Shown: positions 18,693 through 19,498 of the stretch, in pieces
Position numbering within the stretch: the stretch's first letter is position 1
How the letters are laid out: every line of letters starts with the position of its first letter
Position numbers and translations under genes: made by a program
The notes under the pieces: generated by a model
Told to the model about the DNA's origin: nothing
Database searches by the model: none
Seen by the model: only the letters and a program-made list of their open reading frames with translations
DNA from: DATBDM01 sp036269915
GTDB lineage: Bacteria > Actinomycetota > Thermoleophilia > Solirubrobacterales > Solirubrobacteraceae
Assembly (NCBI GenBank): GCA_036269915.1
Contig: DATBDM010000183.1
Span: 1 to 19,498, forward strand
Length of the DNA stretch: 19,498 bases
Direction: 5' to 3'

Positions 18693-19498
18693 ATGGATTT
18701 CCAGGACCGGCAGTTCCTGCGGCTGAGCGGGCGACAGTTCGCGCTCGTGGTGGTCGCCCTCGCCTCGTTGATGCTCGCCTCGGCGGGAGCCGCGCAGGCG
18801 AAGCGGCTGTCCGGCACTGCGGGCGCCGACAGGATCGTGGGCTCCGCGGGGGCCGACGTGATCAGGTCGGGCGCCGGCAACGACCGGATCAAGGGCCGCA
18901 GTGGCCGGGATCGGCTGTCGGGAGGGCGCGGCAACGATCGACTCGCCGGCGGCTCCGGCCGGGATCGGCTGTCGGGAGGGCGCGGCAACGATCGACTCGC
19001 CGGCGGCTCCGGCCGGGATCGACTGTCAGGAGGGCGGGGCGCCGACCGCCTGAACACCGTCGATGGGCGGGCGGATGCCGTCATGGGCGGGTCGGGGAGG
19101 GACATCTGTCGGGTCGACCCGGCCGACGAGGCCAAGGTGAAGGGCTGCGAGATCGTGAAGATCATCAAGCCCGGCGCGCCTGCCGCTCCCGGCGCTCCCG
19201 GTGTTCCCGGCGTCCCCAGCGTGCCCAGCACCCCCGGTGCCCCCGGCGTTCCCGGCGGCCCGCTGGTCTGCGCGGCCCCGCCGGAGGACGCCGCGCTCGC
19301 GCGAGTTGCTCAAGACGACGATCCGCCGCTGGTCTTCAGCGATGCGTTCTACGCGATCACGACCACCATCACCGCTTCCGCGGATGGGCTGACCGGCACT
19401 GATCTCCCGATCTCGATCGAGGACGTCTGCGACGTCCCGCAGTCGTTGGCGACCGAGGCCGCCCAGCTCGTCGGCGGTGACGGGGTCGCGCTCATCAC
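18693..19498 (+). CDS. Secreted RTX-type calcium-binding repeat protein (5' part, runs off the window)
   Basis: The frame is open from ATG 18693 to the right edge (268 codons and counting). GGAG (18683-18686) lies 6 nt upstream. Residues 1-36 are a signal peptide with a long n-region, a hydrophobic core ('FALVVVALASLMLAS') and cleavage near 'AQA-KR'. Residues 39-125 hold about nine 9-residue RTX repeats of the form GG-x-G-x-D-R-(L/I)-x, such as 'GGRGNDRLAGGSGRDRLS'. These normally form Ca2+-binding beta rolls after secretion, but Arg is unusually frequent here. A Cys-containing end cap (about 130-150) leads to a collagen-like Pro-Gly-x stretch (about 157-187) and then an unrecognised domain. 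A small hairpin (18651-18672) precedes the gene. The function, perhaps a surface or adhesive protein, is inference. Confidence 0.8.
   Translation, partial: MDFQDRQFLRLSGRQFALVVVALASLMLASAGAAQAKRLSGTAGADRIVGSAGADVIRSGAGNDRIKGRSGRDRLSGGRGNDRLAGGSGRDRLSGGRGNDRLAGGSGRDRLSGGRGADRLNTVDGRADAVMGGSGRDICRVDPADEAKVKGCEIVKIIKPGAPAAPGAPGVPGVPSVPSTPGAPGVPGGPLVCAAPPEDAALARVAQDDDPPLVFSDAFYAITTTITASADGLTGTDLPISIEDVCDVPQSLATEAAQLVGGDGVALI
18903..19037 (+). repeat. Perfect 54-bp tandem repeat inside the RTX gene
   Basis: The 54-bp unit at 18903-18956 is repeated without change at 18957-19010. It then continues as a half copy (19011-19037) that differs at a few positions. Each unit encodes two RTX nonapeptides. 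Identity at every third codon position points to a recent in-frame duplication. Confidence 0.9.

Noticed and set aside
18903..19037. CRISPR-like direct repeats
   Set aside because: The 54-bp copies are contiguous without spacers, are in frame and encode RTX nonapeptides.
1..19498. tRNA, rRNA, insertion sequence, prophage or attachment sites
   Set aside because: Reading both strands gave no cloverleaf, transposase motif, terminal inverted repeats with target duplication, or phage genes. Composition is even throughout.

Overview
The window reads as ordinary chromosome from a very GC-rich actinobacterium. The best guess is the class Thermoleophilia (Solirubrobacter/Conexibacter-like). This rests on the very high GC, G/C-rich third codon positions, frequent GTG starts, several apparently leaderless genes, a DsbA-VKOR disulfide pair, a DUF6314 gene and a CsbD-plus-coiled-coil pair. 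It is inferred from style and gene families, not from a marker gene. There is no phage, IS, CRISPR, rRNA or tRNA that I can see. Genes are tightly packed, and the longest gene-free stretch is about 220 bases (18474-18692).

Region by region. 1-177 is the tail of a Zn/Mn-type ABC permease. 152-2034 (minus) is a likely operon of O-methyltransferase, membrane-anchored DsbA-like oxidoreductase and VKOR, the last two overlapping by 4 nt. 2048-4068 is a metal-homeostasis unit: a promoter with an embedded palindromic operator, a leaderless DtxR/MntR-type regulator, and an NRAMP Mn2+ transporter that may start at a CTG coupled to the regulator's stop. 4123-5500 holds an LppP/LprE-like anchored extracytoplasmic protein and an SRAP (YedK/HMCES) protein. 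5460-6188 (minus) is a class I glutamine amidotransferase. 6209-8635 has a CPA1-type cation/proton antiporter with an RCK_C domain, then a J-domain protein with a PH-like tail. 8744-9994 has a CpsB/YwqE-type PHP phosphatase and a Nudix hydrolase. 10037-11639 has an unknown 119-aa protein behind a sigma-B-like promoter, a DUF6314 protein (minus), and a spermidine-synthase-fold methyltransferase-like protein.

11640-11814 is a convergent intergenic region with two mutually exclusive hairpins. 11815-12520 (minus) is RNase HI preceded by an unrecognised 47-aa gene. 12617-13810 is a predicted stress operon: sigma-B-like promoter, CsbD-like coiled-coil protein, and an ATGA-overlapping second coiled-coil protein. 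13898-17441 has two secreted clan GH-A-like glycosidases with an S33 proline-iminopeptidase-like hydrolase between them. 17634-18473 is a PdxI/YdbC-like aldo/keto reductase followed by a long hairpin. 18693-19498 is the start of a secreted RTX-repeat protein that runs off the window.

The themes are metal and redox homeostasis on the left, general-stress/envelope functions in the middle and secreted surface proteins on the right. I see no obvious new defence or biosynthetic system. The parts most worth a second look are the stress operon, the alternative-hairpin element and its shared motif at 18541-18555, the J+PH protein, the 47-aa protein with its palindromic promoter, and the unusual translation starts.
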